Origin: Mycolicibacterium mageritense
GTDB taxonomy: Bacteria; Actinomycetota; Actinomycetes; Mycobacteriales; Mycobacteriaceae
NCBI RefSeq assembly: GCF_010727475.1
Contig: NZ_AP022567.1
Location: forward strand, 5,332,001 to 5,396,000
DNA: 64,000 nt
Direction of reading: 5' to 3'
The notes beneath the pieces are model-generated. The model worked only from the letters and a program-made list of their open reading frames with translations. It did not search any database and was not told where the DNA came from. Shown here piece after piece: positions 42,709 through 50,680 of this stretch. Both the position numbers and the translations under genes were made by a program. How positions within the stretch are numbered: position 1 is the stretch's first letter; the number at the start of each line of letters is the position of its first letter.

Positions 42709-43224
42709 GCTGTCTGGCTTTCCTACACCCGCCGCGTTACGAGCCGCCTTCTGGCGGGGACAGCGGGAACTGTCCCCATCACATGAGCGAAAGCGGTGTG
42801 TTGTTCTTCAAAAACTAGTTCTGAACACGCGAAATACCCACCATTTTGAAAGCCGAGCGGGTCGGGGACATTTGTTATGTCCCCGATTACGGGGGACATT
42901 ACGGGGACAGCGGATATGCCCACCACCGCCATTCCACAATCCCCATTCCCGCCCATCCAAGCCGCCCCGATTAGCCTCTCGAAAGGGTTTGCCTGTTGCT
43001 CCGATATATACACCCACCCCGCCCTGATGACATGTATCGCTGGAGCTGTGAGCTGGGGGAATGTGGGTCGTCTGGAAGTTTTACGGTGACACGCCGATTT
43101 CAGGGGAGAATTTGCTAATTCATGCTACCCTCATAACTAGCACCGAGACGGCACTAGGTCCAACTCGGAACTGCTAATGCCGCATTAGCAGCCACCACAA
43201 GACCTATATAGAGAGAAGAAAGAA
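42709..43224. promoter_or_regulatory. 516-bp region upstream of the transfer operon, with GGGGACA repeats
   Basis: No gene. Six GGGGACA heptamers lie at 42756-42762 (+), 42771-42777 (-), 42864-42870 (+), 42878-42884 (-), 42892-42898 (+) and 42903-42909 (+). Two inverted pairs are formed, one extended to TCGGGGACAT / ATGTCCCCGA with a 5-base loop (42862-42886). A 21-bp palindrome lies at 43171-43191. Candidate recognition sites of the TraB-type translocase, operators, or both. Confidence 0.55.
43171..43191. promoter_or_regulatory. palindromic operator upstream of the transfer operon
   Basis: CTGCTAATGC-C-GCATTAGCAG, perfect 10-bp arms around one base, 33 bp before the first gene of the operon. 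A close copy (17 of 21 positions) lies at 50605-50625 upstream of the minus-strand excision-side genes. Confidence 0.65.
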
Positions 43225-43635
43225 ATGTCACCCACACCTACACCCACGCCCATTCCACTGCCCGACCACCTGGAGGGCTCATATGGCACGTCCCCTAGCG
43301 GACTCGATGACGTTCTGACCGACATCGCCGCGAACGCTGACCCCAACGCGCCCTACGGCGAAAAGCTCGACGCAGCGCTGGCGTCCGTGGAACGGACGAT
43401 TTTCGGAGTGGACTATGTGCCTGACACCGGGGTGGTTATCACGGTGTCGCCCGTCGTCCTTCTGGTGACCGCTGTCGTCGGTGTCCTCATCGCCGTCCTC
43501 ATCGTGGCTCGCCGCGCCCGTCGTTCCGATGAGCCACGAGGACAGTTCATCGCAGAACGTGAGCGCGAACGGCTCGTGGCGCGGGAGCGGGACGCGGCGG
43601 CGAAGGTCAAGGCAGCAGAGGACGTGAACCGATGA
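43225..43635 (+). CDS. single-span membrane protein of the transfer operon
   Basis: A 136-residue protein: Pro/Thr N-terminus, a helical soluble part, one strong membrane helix (VVLLVTAVVGVLIAVLIVAR, about residues 77-97) and a charged, coiled-coil-like tail (ERERERLVARERDAAAKVKA). Overlaps the next start by 4 bp. Likely a bitopic partner of the DNA translocase. Confidence 0.65.
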   Translation: MSPTPTPTPIPLPDHLEGSYGTSPSGLDDVLTDIAANADPNAPYGEKLDAALASVERTIFGVDYVPDTGVVITVSPVVLLVTAVVGVLIAVLIVARRARRSDEPRGQFIAERERERLVARERDAAAKVKAAEDVNR

Positions 43636-43952
43636 CCTACCCTCACGACCCATACGGGCAGCCGCCCATGACCCATGACCCCATCTACGCCGCGCGTCGG
43701 CGCATGCAGGGCTGGTGGGCGACTTTCGCCGTGTTGTTCGTCCTGGGGCTGGTGATCAGCGCCGCGTACAGCGCGACGCTTGTCCCGCACACCAATCCGT
43801 ACATCCACACGATGCAGCCGACGACGATGAGCTACGTACTCCTAGCCATCGGTGTGGTCAACGGGATCGTGGGCACCGTCGCCTTCATCATCGCCATCCG
43901 CGCGACCCGCGAATGCAGCCAAATCAAGCAGTCAATGTACGGAGGTTTCTGA
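43632..43952 (+). CDS. two-span membrane protein of the transfer operon
   Basis: A 106-residue protein with helices at about residues 27-48 (WWATFAVLFVLGLVISAAYS) and 68-92 (YVLLAIGVVNGIVGTVAFII), after a Pro/His/Tyr-rich N-terminus. It is coupled to the gene before it and followed immediately by another membrane protein gene. Confidence 0.62.
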   Translation: MTYPHDPYGQPPMTHDPIYAARRRMQGWWATFAVLFVLGLVISAAYSATLVPHTNPYIHTMQPTTMSYVLLAIGVVNGIVGTVAFIIAIRATRECSQIKQSMYGGF

Positions 43953-43953
43953 C

Positions 43954-44511
43954 ATGAGAATCTCAACGATAATTGCGCTGGGCAGCCTCGCCGCCGCCAT
44001 CCTCCTGGGAGGGCTGAGCGCCGCGCTCGGCGGTACGGCGACCAAATGCACACCCGTCCAACGCCCCCGACCTGATGGCGGATTTGTGACCCTCCAGGAC
44101 TGCGCTGTCGGCGCGGTGACCCCTGGAAAATTGTTTGCTGGGATAGCGGGATTGTGTTTCCTCGTCGCCGTCCTGGCGGGCTTCGTGGCGGTGGTATCCG
44201 CCCTGACACGTCCCATGGATAGGGCGCTCTCACCGACCGTCAGTGCAGCCGCTGACGGTGGTGCGAGGGCAGCGGCAGCCGCCCGTCAAGCTCATGCAGC
44301 CCGAGCTGAGCGGCGTCAGCAGCAGGGGTACGGCGGGTACTCAGCAAACTCTGGTGGTGGCTATGGAACTGGATACATCGACGCCGAGGTGGTGGATTTC
44401 CCCGAGACCGAGGACTGGCTGAACACCGATCCTGTGCAGCCCGAGCCTTCCCCATCTACCGATGACCGCCCCCGCAGTGGCTGGGGACGCGGCGTCCAGT
44501 TCGGAGACTGA
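43954..44511 (+). CDS. two-span membrane protein with a hydrophilic tail
   Basis: A 185-residue protein starting MRISTIIALGSLAAAILLGG, a signal-like first helix, then two cysteines in an exposed loop (ATKCTPVQ, TLQDCAVG) and a second helix (GLCFLVAVLAGFVAVVSAL). A long cytoplasmic Ala/Gln/Gly/Tyr-rich tail follows. The Cys pair outside the membrane suggests a disulphide. Confidence 0.62.
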   Translation: MRISTIIALGSLAAAILLGGLSAALGGTATKCTPVQRPRPDGGFVTLQDCAVGAVTPGKLFAGIAGLCFLVAVLAGFVAVVSALTRPMDRALSPTVSAAADGGARAAAAARQAHAARAERRQQQGYGGYSANSGGGYGTGYIDAEVVDFPETEDWLNTDPVQPEPSPSTDDRPRSGWGRGVQFGD

Positions 44512-44513
44512 CC

Positions 44514-44861
44514 ATGCGGGGCGCAGCGCGGTGGTTCGGCATCCTCCTAATGGGCATCGGTGCGATGTTCCTCCTTGGCGGTTTGATGGGCGGCGACGCC
44601 ATGACGCTCATTTCCGGGGTCTTCTTCGGGGGTTTCGGCGCATTCCTCTACTTCTGGGGACGCGGCGCGCGCGGAGGCGGCAGAGGAGGCGGTGACCCCG
44701 TATGGGCAGCGCAACGTGAGCGAGACGAGGCGCTCTACAGCGTTCAGCGCAGCGGGGCGCAGGCAATCGAAAGCCTTCGGCAGCAGGAGACCGCCAAGGC
44801 GCGCGCCGCTGTTGCGCGCGGGCAACAGCGAACCGAGTCATTGGAAGGAGCGTGGCTCTGA
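44514..44861 (+). CDS. small membrane protein preceding TraB
   Basis: A 115-residue protein with two hydrophobic helices (GILLMGIGAMFLLGGLMGG and LISGVFFGGFGAFLYFWG), a Gly/Arg linker and a charged helical C-terminus. Its stop overlaps the start of the TraB-like gene by one base (TGATG), indicating coupled translation. Confidence 0.62.
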   Translation: MRGAARWFGILLMGIGAMFLLGGLMGGDAMTLISGVFFGGFGAFLYFWGRGARGGGRGGGDPVWAAQRERDEALYSVQRSGAQAIESLRQQETAKARAAVARGQQRTESLEGAWL

Positions 44862-46948
44862 TGGGTCTCTTCAGCAACAACGGCTACGTGCCGTCCGCGC
44901 GCGACAACTACATGCGCGGGTTGAAGGAGCAGGACTATCAGCGCCGCCGCGCCGATTCACAGTTTGATCAGGCGCGAAAAATCGTTGACGGCATCCCCGC
45001 GCTCATCGAGAAAGAGCAGGAGAAGGTCAAGCGCGACGCGCAGAGTGTCGTCAGTGGTATCCGCAAGTCCGCTGAGGTGGAAGAGAAAAGGCTTCTCACC
45101 ACCCCGGTGACGCAGTACAGCGGTGGCGCGCACGGTAACCCGAACCCCATCATCGTGTGGCACTGGCGAGTGCCGATGCCGTCCAGCATCAACATCAGCG
45201 TGGAGGGTGTGAAGCGCACGGATGCTGGACCCGTTTTGGCGCTGCAACCTGGTGGTGGAATCGCGCCAGACGACATCATCCCGAGCGCCCTCCGCAGCAA
45301 GCTCGGTGCACGTGACGGTTTCGCCGCATGGGCGACTGAGGTGAACGAAGTGCTGGCGGAGATGGAGGATAGGTACCCGATCCTGGCGGACATCCGCGAC
45401 GACAAGGTGTTCGCCAAGATGCTCAGCGCGACCGGAGTCAACAGGGACGAGAAGGGCAAGGACGTTGACCTGGAGGAGCGCGGTGCTTACGGCACCGTGT
45501 ACAGCCGCCCCCGCACCGTGGTGCACGTCCCCGTGCTAGTGGGTATCGACATCACGCCCGAGGGACTGGAGTTGACTTTCGCTCACGACGACCACCGTCG
45601 TGCAGGGGACATCGGCGGGGCGGTTCTTGACCGTCTCAGGTCAGCGTTCAACGCGGGCGGTGTCCACAACGCCCGCAACTTGGTTGCCGTCGATGGCGAC
45701 AACGGTGAACTGATCCTTCAGTTCCGCGACGCCCCGAGCCATTTCCCCGCAGGCATAGCGTTCCTGCCCGCCGAACCGCCCAAGTCGTTGGACGAGGCGA
45801 AGAAAAGGTACCCATCGGCAACCTGGTGTGTTGGTGTCGATGCGCGAGGGAACGAAATCATGCCGACCGTCAAGAGCACACGACACTGCATCGCGGCGGG
45901 TCAGCCTGGTGTCGGTAAATCGGTCTGGGTTCGCGGCGTCATTGACTGGTTCCGTGTCGGTCTGGGCGCGGAAATCTATTGCGGTGACGGGAAGGGTTCG
46001 GACTACGCCTCCCTCGCTGGACAGCCAAATGTGCGGATGGTCAGCACGTCGGCGGCGCAGCATCTGCGCATGGTGCGCGAAGTATGCGACGAGTTGGAAC
46101 GGCGGCGATCAGAAGCTGCGATCAACAAGAAAACAGACCCGAACCCGTACGACCGATACAGCCCGATCCTATTGGTGCTGGACGAGTTCGGGCTCATGAA
46201 GTCCGAAATCAACGATCTGGACAAGAAGGACGCGTTGATCACCTTCATGGACGACCTAGCGAAGATCATCAAGGTGGGGCGTGAGGCGCGCATCGTCCTT
46301 CTCCTGGCGGCGCAAGACGTGTACGCGGACACGATCCCGGTAGCCCTTCAAAACCAATTCGGTCTGGCAGTGCTGCTTGGTGTCCCCGGTGAGCGGACGA
46401 TCCAAGGTGACTTCGTGCCCGAACGGCTGCGAGACACCGCGCGGCGCATCGGCGCACGTCTTGTACGCCCTGGTGCCGCCATGTACATCGAACGTGAAAC
46501 CGAGGGGGTCATCGAGGTGCAGACTCCTTACAACTATTCGCCTGGCTCGACACCGTTGACCGCCGCGCTGACCGATGAGCAGCGGGCGGTGTGGGCTGAT
46601 GCGAAGTCCCGCGCCGAGGCACTGCCGTGGTTCTACCCGCGCCTGGGTATCAACGCCACGCCGGGGTGGGAGAAGAGCGGTACGCCCGCAATCGTGGACA
46701 CCGAGTTGGTGGTGATGACCGACCGCAACGGGAACCTGCTTCCGGGCGCTGAGAAGTTCGACCCGATGGACGAAACCTTCGTGGGAGCGGGCGGTACCTC
46801 GACGGTGAAGCCTCGACCACGTATGTGGGATCACGACAACGACCCGTCAACCCCTGAGGTACCTGTGACCGCTGACCCCGCAGCGCCTAACAGCGACAAG
46901 GTGTCAAGCATCCAAGGTGAGCAGATCAGGGGCGGGGGTGACCTGTGA
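44861..46948 (+). CDS. FtsK/SpoIIIE-type DNA translocase (TraB-like)
   Basis: A 695-residue ATPase, the probable conjugation motor. Residues 1-330 form an N-terminal region without clear membrane helices. Walker A AGQPGVGKSVWVRGV is at about residue 350, YCGDGKGSDYA follows, and Walker B ILLVLDEFGLMK is at about 438. A RecA-fold end and a polar tail complete it. In AICEs and Streptomyces plasmids one such protein moves double-stranded DNA between cells by recognising short repeats. ATG 44861 is preferred to GTG 44852. A cluster of membrane proteins precedes it. Confidence 0.85.
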   Translation: MGLFSNNGYVPSARDNYMRGLKEQDYQRRRADSQFDQARKIVDGIPALIEKEQEKVKRDAQSVVSGIRKSAEVEEKRLLTTPVTQYSGGAHGNPNPIIVWHWRVPMPSSINISVEGVKRTDAGPVLALQPGGGIAPDDIIPSALRSKLGARDGFAAWATEVNEVLAEMEDRYPILADIRDDKVFAKMLSATGVNRDEKGKDVDLEERGAYGTVYSRPRTVVHVPVLVGIDITPEGLELTFAHDDHRRAGDIGGAVLDRLRSAFNAGGVHNARNLVAVDGDNGELILQFRDAPSHFPAGIAFLPAEPPKSLDEAKKRYPSATWCVGVDARGNEIMPTVKSTRHCIAAGQPGVGKSVWVRGVIDWFRVGLGAEIYCGDGKGSDYASLAGQPNVRMVSTSAAQHLRMVREVCDELERRRSEAAINKKTDPNPYDRYSPILLVLDEFGLMKSEINDLDKKDALITFMDDLAKIIKVGREARIVLLLAAQDVYADTIPVALQNQFGLAVLLGVPGERTIQGDFVPERLRDTARRIGARLVRPGAAMYIERETEGVIEVQTPYNYSPGSTPLTAALTDEQRAVWADAKSRAEALPWFYPRLGINATPGWEKSGTPAIVDTELVVMTDRNGNLLPGAEKFDPMDETFVGAGGTSTVKPRPRMWDHDNDPSTPEVPVTADPAAPNSDKVSSIQGEQIRGGGDL

Positions 46949-47766
46949 CGCGCTCGGTGGTGGCTGTGGACACGACCGTCTTCTACACCTCGATTGCACG
47001 CCTGGTGGACGGTGACCCCACACCTCGATGTGGCTACCTTCACGCGGCGGACGTGACCTCACACCATGCCCCCGCACAGGAAATGCGGCGTCACGTTGAC
47101 CTCGCCGCGCAGGTGGTTTCGGCGATCACGAAGTCCCGTTTCGGTGTACCCGACCTTGTGGTGATGGTTCGCCCGTACTTGGGCACCATGACCGCTGACC
47201 CTTCAGCGCAGCGGCGGGTTTCGGTGTGGTGGGAGATTGTGCGGCAACTCGACGTTGCAGGTGTGCCCGTTGGTGAGGTGAGCTTGTTGAGTGTGCAGAA
47301 ATCAGCTCTCGGAAGCGCCGCGTTCGGTAAGAAGGGCACCGACGCCTTGGCGCAGTGGGTGGCTGACAACTGGACGAGGTGGACACCGCCCCTGTACGAC
47401 GGGAAGCCCGACCCTCGATACCGCGCGACGACCCTCGCGGTTGCCGCAGCGGGGGCACTGGCAGCAGGTTTCCCCGCCGCGCAGTTGCCCGCATCGGATG
47501 ACGTGGTGAACGCCCTGCGCGGCGGGATGAACCTTCCCGCTGGTTTCCGGTTACCTGATACCGCGCCGCGCGCCACTGGAACCAAGAAACGGCTGACCCG
47601 TGATGAGTACATTTCGGAGCGCCTGGTGGAGATTGCGTCACTACCGATCACGGAACTCGAAACGTGGAAACCCCGAAGTCCCGCGTTGAAAGAGGCACTC
47701 AAAGAGCGGTTTGCGAAGGAAGAAGACCGCCGCTTGGAGGCGTCCATCATGGGAGGCGAATTGTGA
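46945..47766 (+). CDS. RuvC-like (RNase H fold) candidate next to TraB
   Basis: A 273-residue protein starting at GTG 46945, overlapping the TraB stop. The first strand VVAVDTTVFYTSIARL carries an aspartate, PDLVVMVRPYLG and a GKKGTDALAQWVADNW segment follow in the order of RuvC-like nucleases, then ATTLAVAAAGALAAG. The catalytic set is not certain by eye. A Holliday-junction or transfer-linked nuclease is one reading; a structural protein is another. Confidence 0.45.
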   Translation: MTRSVVAVDTTVFYTSIARLVDGDPTPRCGYLHAADVTSHHAPAQEMRRHVDLAAQVVSAITKSRFGVPDLVVMVRPYLGTMTADPSAQRRVSVWWEIVRQLDVAGVPVGEVSLLSVQKSALGSAAFGKKGTDALAQWVADNWTRWTPPLYDGKPDPRYRATTLAVAAAGALAAGFPAAQLPASDDVVNALRGGMNLPAGFRLPDTAPRATGTKKRLTRDEYISERLVEIASLPITELETWKPRSPALKEALKERFAKEEDRRLEASIMGGEL

Positions 47767-48101
47767 TCACAACACCCGCATCGGTGACCCTCATCGCCGC
47801 TGGTCTCGGCAACCGATCCGATGGCACCTCAAACGGCTCATTGACCGCCCTCGTTGACAGGATCGTCATGGGCTCGCTCACGGTATCGGTGGGAATTTTC
47901 ATCGTTCTCTTGATGCTCGCAGCCTGGGTGAAACAGAAGGGCACGGGCAGGTTTGAAGCGGGCGGCGGGCGAAACGGCGGGAATCCGATACGGGCGATTG
48001 TGCCGCCCGCCGCTGGTTTCCTCGTCCTGACGATCCTCTTGGCTGGCGTGTGGGCTCTCGTGAGGGTGGCAAGTGGTCTGAGCGGCGGGATGTTCTCGTA
48101 A
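47763..48101 (+). CDS. two-span membrane protein, last gene of the transfer operon
   Basis: A 112-residue protein from GTG 47763 (overlapping the previous stop). Helices at about residues 37-57 (LTVSVGIFIVLLMLAAWV) and 80-100 (AAGFLVLTILLAGVWALVRV) flank a Gly/Arg loop. The layout recalls small VirB2- or Spd-like membrane components. It is convergent with the following minus-strand gene. Confidence 0.6.
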   Translation: MITTPASVTLIAAGLGNRSDGTSNGSLTALVDRIVMGSLTVSVGIFIVLLMLAAWVKQKGTGRFEAGGGRNGGNPIRAIVPPAAGFLVLTILLAGVWALVRVASGLSGGMFS

Positions 48102-48121
48102 TCGGCTGTGGCACAACAGGT

Positions 48122-48898
48122 TTAAAGGTTACGCCGTAGCCAAAATCCACGGCGGAGATACACGTTGATTCGCGCGGTGTCCCTTCCCGAGCGTGAGGAC
48201 ACCGTTGCGGCGGCGTACGGCAACGCGATGTCGGTGAGCTTCGCCGCGACAGGCTTTCCGCTCGACCCCGCGATGATGTACCGCACCGGACCCGCACCGT
48301 TGGCGGGTGACGCGGCGAAAACCTCCGCCAGCACCGTGTCCGTTTCGGTGTTCACGGCGTCGATCACAGCGGAGTCCCGTGAACCCAGCTTCTCCAGAAC
48401 CACTTCCGCAACGTCGCCACGTGCATACTCTTCATCCAGCGCAACGGCGCTGGCGAGCGGCAGCCGCACACCACGTGCGAAAACCCGTGCGTGCCGCCCT
48501 TCGATACCCACTTCCTCGTCGGTAGCCAGTTCGCCCAGGAAATCAGGCGGCGTGAGTAAGTCACGGTGAATGCGCAGCGGGCGCGCCATTCTCCACGAAC
48601 CCGTGTCGGCGGTAGGTGTGTACTCATCGGATTCACGGTCGATGGTCAGCCAGCCCGACTCGTCCTCCGCCGTGACAGAGAGCCATGACTTGTTCATTCC
48701 GGTGTAGAGCTTTCGCAGCCACGATCCCGCGCCCACGGTGAAACTGACACCAGCCCGGTCCCGTGCGGTAGCGGTTAGCGCCGCAACGATGTCACCGTGC
48801 GACGCCGCGCTGATGTGAGGGTGTACTCTCCGCGCCGCCGCCGCGACGGCGATCCCGAAACGGGCTTGTGGTGGTGTGGACGCGGAAGGTGTGTTCAT
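48122..48898 (-). CDS. hypothetical 258-residue protein
   Basis: Not recognised. It opens with an Ala-rich helix (ARFGIAVAAAARRVHPHIS), has a beta-rich middle (WLTIDRESDEYTPTADTGSW) and ends in a basic patch (FWLRRNL). A strong inverted repeat lies directly upstream of the start (48904-48930), so it has its own regulated promoter. It stands alone on the minus strand between the transfer operon and the regulatory end. Confidence 0.55.
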   Translation of the reverse strand: MNTPSASTPPQARFGIAVAAAARRVHPHISAASHGDIVAALTATARDRAGVSFTVGAGSWLRKLYTGMNKSWLSVTAEDESGWLTIDRESDEYTPTADTGSWRMARPLRIHRDLLTPPDFLGELATDEEVGIEGRHARVFARGVRLPLASAVALDEEYARGDVAEVVLEKLGSRDSAVIDAVNTETDTVLAEVFAASPANGAGPVRYIIAGSSGKPVAAKLTDIALPYAAATVSSRSGRDTARINVYLRRGFWLRRNL

Positions 48899-48903
48899 GG
48901 TCG

Positions 48904-48930
48904 GACTGTACGGCGCAGCGCTGTACAGTC
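48904..48930. promoter_or_regulatory. inverted repeat upstream of the 258-residue gene
   Basis: GACTGTAC (48904-48911) and GTACAGTC (48923-48930), perfect 8-bp arms with 11 bases between them, beginning 6 bp upstream of the ATG. Candidate operator covering the translation start region. Confidence 0.5.
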
Positions 48931-49011
48931 ACGTGATTTCAGCGAACGTCGGGTGTCCCCACTACACCGCCGCCTTGCAGGCTCCCGAACAGTAGGTACC
49001 CAGCGGAAACA

Positions 49012-49046
49012 CCACTGCCCACCCCGAATGTCAGGGTGGGCGGTGG
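49012..49046 (-). terminator. hairpin after the small exported protein gene
   Basis: CCACTGCCCACCC pairs with GGGTGGGCGGTGG (one mismatch in 13) around a 9-base loop, 12 bp past the stop of the minus-strand gene at 49058. Confidence 0.6.
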
Positions 49047-49057
49047 GGACGTCACCG

Positions 49058-49291
49058 CTATGGCTGATAGACGAAGTAGTACCCCGCGCCGCGAGAATCA
49101 TTCTTACGGTACGTGCATTGCGCGGGCGCTGCCGAGCCCATCATCTGGGAGGCACGCTGCCCGCATGTCCAATCGCTGCTGAAGGGTCCGACCCATCCCG
49201 CTGGGTCTGCCGCCGCTGTGGTTGCCGCGCCCAGTGATGCCCCCGCCGCGAGTGCCATCGCCCCAGCTACCAGCGCGATTTTGTGTTTCAT
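49058..49291 (-). CDS. small secreted protein
   Basis: A 77-residue protein with a clear Sec signal (ALVAGAMALAAGASLGAATT, cleavage near AAADP). The mature part is about 47 residues with two cysteines (WTCGQRAS, APAQCTYR) and an aromatic end (GYYFVYQP). It resembles small secreted mycobacterial and phage proteins; function unknown. ATG 49291 is fixed by the signal peptide. Confidence 0.65.
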   Translation of the reverse strand: MKHKIALVAGAMALAAGASLGAATTAAADPAGWVGPFSSDWTCGQRASQMMGSAAPAQCTYRKNDSRGAGYYFVYQP

Positions 49292-49453
49292 GGTGTCTCC
49301 CCGTCGTTGTGGTGTTGTTCTGACGTTAACAGCAAACACAGAGGTTCGGACACTAATTTGTGCAGGGGACACCACTTCCCGCGCTTTGGTCACCTACACG
49401 AAAACCGCCCCCGGACATCTCCGGGGGCGGTTCTTGGTCTCCTTGGTGAGGGT

Positions 49454-49615
49454 CTACGCAGCGCCGCCTCCTGTGAAGTCCTTCGGGTAGAAGAACAACG
49501 GCATGTCGGACTCCACCACCTCCGCCAGGCTCACTACCTCACACTCGACACCCGCCGCGTCCAGCTTCGCCAGCAGCGCCTCGGTTTCGGGGCAGGGATT
49601 CTCGTGCCCGCTCAC
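49454..49615 (-). CDS. 53-residue glutaredoxin-like mini-protein
   Basis: Starts at GTG 49615, overlapping the stop of the upstream gene (GTGA). It reads VSGHENPCPETEALLAKLDA then CEVVSLAEVVESDMPLFFY, the beginning of a thioredoxin/glutaredoxin fold with a single CPET where NrdH-type proteins have CxxC. Too short for a full fold. A trimmed redoxin remnant or a chance resemblance. Confidence 0.45.
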   Translation of the reverse strand: MSGHENPCPETEALLAKLDAAGVECEVVSLAEVVESDMPLFFYPKDFTGGGAA

Positions 49616-49800
49616 GCTGCCACCACCTCGGTGTACGGCTCTTCGCTGATCCCGAAACGCTCACACAAGGAAAGGATTTCGGTTTCCAGAGCCACGATTT
49701 CCACCTCCGCGATTTCCACCGCAGCTTGGAACGACATGCCAGTGAACAGGTCGTCAGCGGTGTCTCGCCAGCGCTCGATTTCGGTGATTCTCGTCCGCAT
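49612..49800 (-). CDS. small helical protein
   Basis: A 62-residue helical, acidic protein if it starts at ATG 49800 (MRTRITEIERWRDTADDLF). The frame is open further upstream but with non-protein-like content. A 29-codon frame starting at ATG 49843 (MHYLTSHRRCGHPF), which has the better ribosome site GGAGATACTACC, overlaps its start and may couple translation. Confidence 0.45.
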   Translation of the reverse strand: MRTRITEIERWRDTADDLFTGMSFQAAVEIAEVEIVALETEILSLCERFGISEEPYTEVVAA

Positions 49801-49843
49801 CGAACGGATGTCCGCAGCGGCGGTGAGAGGTGAGGTAGTGCAT
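49754..49843 (-). CDS. 29-residue leader-type peptide
   Basis: ATG 49843 preceded by CGGAGATACTACC. The product MHYLTSHRRCGHPFDADENH is His/Arg-rich. The upstream sequence (49844-49900) shares a leader with the gene at 50456 (ACAACACAATTCA and GGTTGCCGCC), supporting use of this start. Confidence 0.4.
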   Translation of the reverse strand: MHYLTSHRRCGHPFDADENHRNRALARHR

Positions 49844-49913
49844 GGTAGTATCTCCGTATCTGAATTGTGTTGTACTGAAGCGCCTCGGCGGCAACCGGGG
49901 CGTTTCGTCTTTC

Positions 49914-50120
49914 CTAGCGGGTCTTGTCCCGCCAAGCCTTCGCAGCGTCACGCGCCTTGATGTAGCGCTCCACGTCGCGGCGTGAGTAGACGACAGTTCG
50001 GTGCCCGATGCGGGTGTACTTCGGTGAGGTTCCTCGGTATCGGTACGTCGCTAGGGTGCTCGGTGAAACACCAAGCATCTCAGCAGCTTCCGCCGATGTC
50101 AGGGTGTCCTTGGTGCTCAT
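49914..50120 (-). CDS. excisionase-like HTH_17 protein
   Basis: A 68-residue protein: TSAEAAEMLGVSPSTLATYR, then RIGHRTVVYSRRDVERYIKA, the full helix-turn-helix plus wing of the MerR-like excisionase family. Basic C-terminus. It lies within 3.5 kb of attR on the integrase side, so it is a good candidate for the recombination directionality factor (Xis). Confidence 0.75.
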   Translation of the reverse strand: MSTKDTLTSAEAAEMLGVSPSTLATYRYRGTSPKYTRIGHRTVVYSRRDVERYIKARDAAKAWRDKTR

Positions 50121-50177
50121 GATGGTCTCCAGGGTGAGAGGGGAACGGGGACTGCCACCAGTCCCCGTTCCGATGGT

Positions 50178-50456
50178 CTACGCGGCGTAGTCGCTCATGC
50201 TCTCGATGAGCTTCGACACGCCAGGCAAGAAGTACACGTCAGCGTGCACTTCAGGGTGTTCGTACCACTCAATAGCTTCGTAGATGTCGTCAGCGATTTC
50301 TCGTAGATGGTCGGTCACGGCGTCGGCAATCTCCCTACCGTGCGCGGCGAGGATGTCTTCAGAGGCGGTGTCGATGAAGGACTCCACGGCGCTATCGCCT
50401 TCGGCGTACCCGTAGTCGTCCATGTAATCGCTGAAGGCGTCGGATGAAGCGGACAT
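50178..50456 (-). CDS. acidic helical protein
   Basis: A 92-residue protein from ATG 50456, chosen because AGGAGATACGAGA precedes it. Very acidic, Tyr/Asp-rich N-terminus (AFSDYMDDYGYAEGDS) and amphipathic helices. Acidic small proteins of this kind in mobile elements sometimes mimic DNA. Not recognised. Confidence 0.55.
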   Translation of the reverse strand: MSASSDAFSDYMDDYGYAEGDSAVESFIDTASEDILAAHGREIADAVTDHLREIADDIYEAIEWYEHPEVHADVYFLPGVSKLIESMSDYAA

Positions 50457-50521
50457 TCTCGTATCTCCTGAATTGTGTTGTGTGGGGCGGCAACCCCTTT
50501 TCCTTACAACAACTACATTAC

Positions 50522-50549
50522 CATTCATAGACACATTAATCTATGAATG
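50522..50549. promoter_or_regulatory. 10-bp inverted repeat upstream of the acidic protein gene
   Basis: CATTCATAGA (50522-50531) and TCTATGAATG (50540-50549) with 8 bases between them. AT-rich, 66 bp upstream of the start, within the promoter; operator candidate. Confidence 0.5.
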
Positions 50550-50604
50550 ACGGTGTGACGTTAGTCGCAAATACGGTGTGTTGCCTTGCGGGACGGTCGA
50601 ATTG

Positions 50605-50625
50605 GTGCTAATGCGACATTAACAG
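50605..50625. promoter_or_regulatory. second copy of the TGCTAATG palindrome
   Basis: Matches the operator at 43171-43191 at 17 of 21 positions (left half TGCTAATGC, right half ATTAACAG). It lies upstream of the 50456 gene, so both operons may share one regulator. Confidence 0.5.
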
Positions 50626-50648
50626 GGTGCAGGGTCAGAGGGACAAAT

Positions 50649-50680
50649 AACCCCGCGCCGCTCACCCAAGGCGCGGGGTT
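50649..50680. terminator. hairpin terminator of the minus-strand regulatory operon
   Basis: AACCCCGCGCC and GGCGCGGGGTT, 11-bp perfect arms, 10-base loop, directly after the stop of the 49-residue gene. Confidence 0.75.

Noticed and set aside
44861..46948. TraB-like gene as an ESX EccC ATPase paired with the WXG100-like gene
   Set aside because: It has one P-loop ATPase domain and no membrane helices, and sits in a conjugative membrane-protein cluster; EccC has three ATPase domains.
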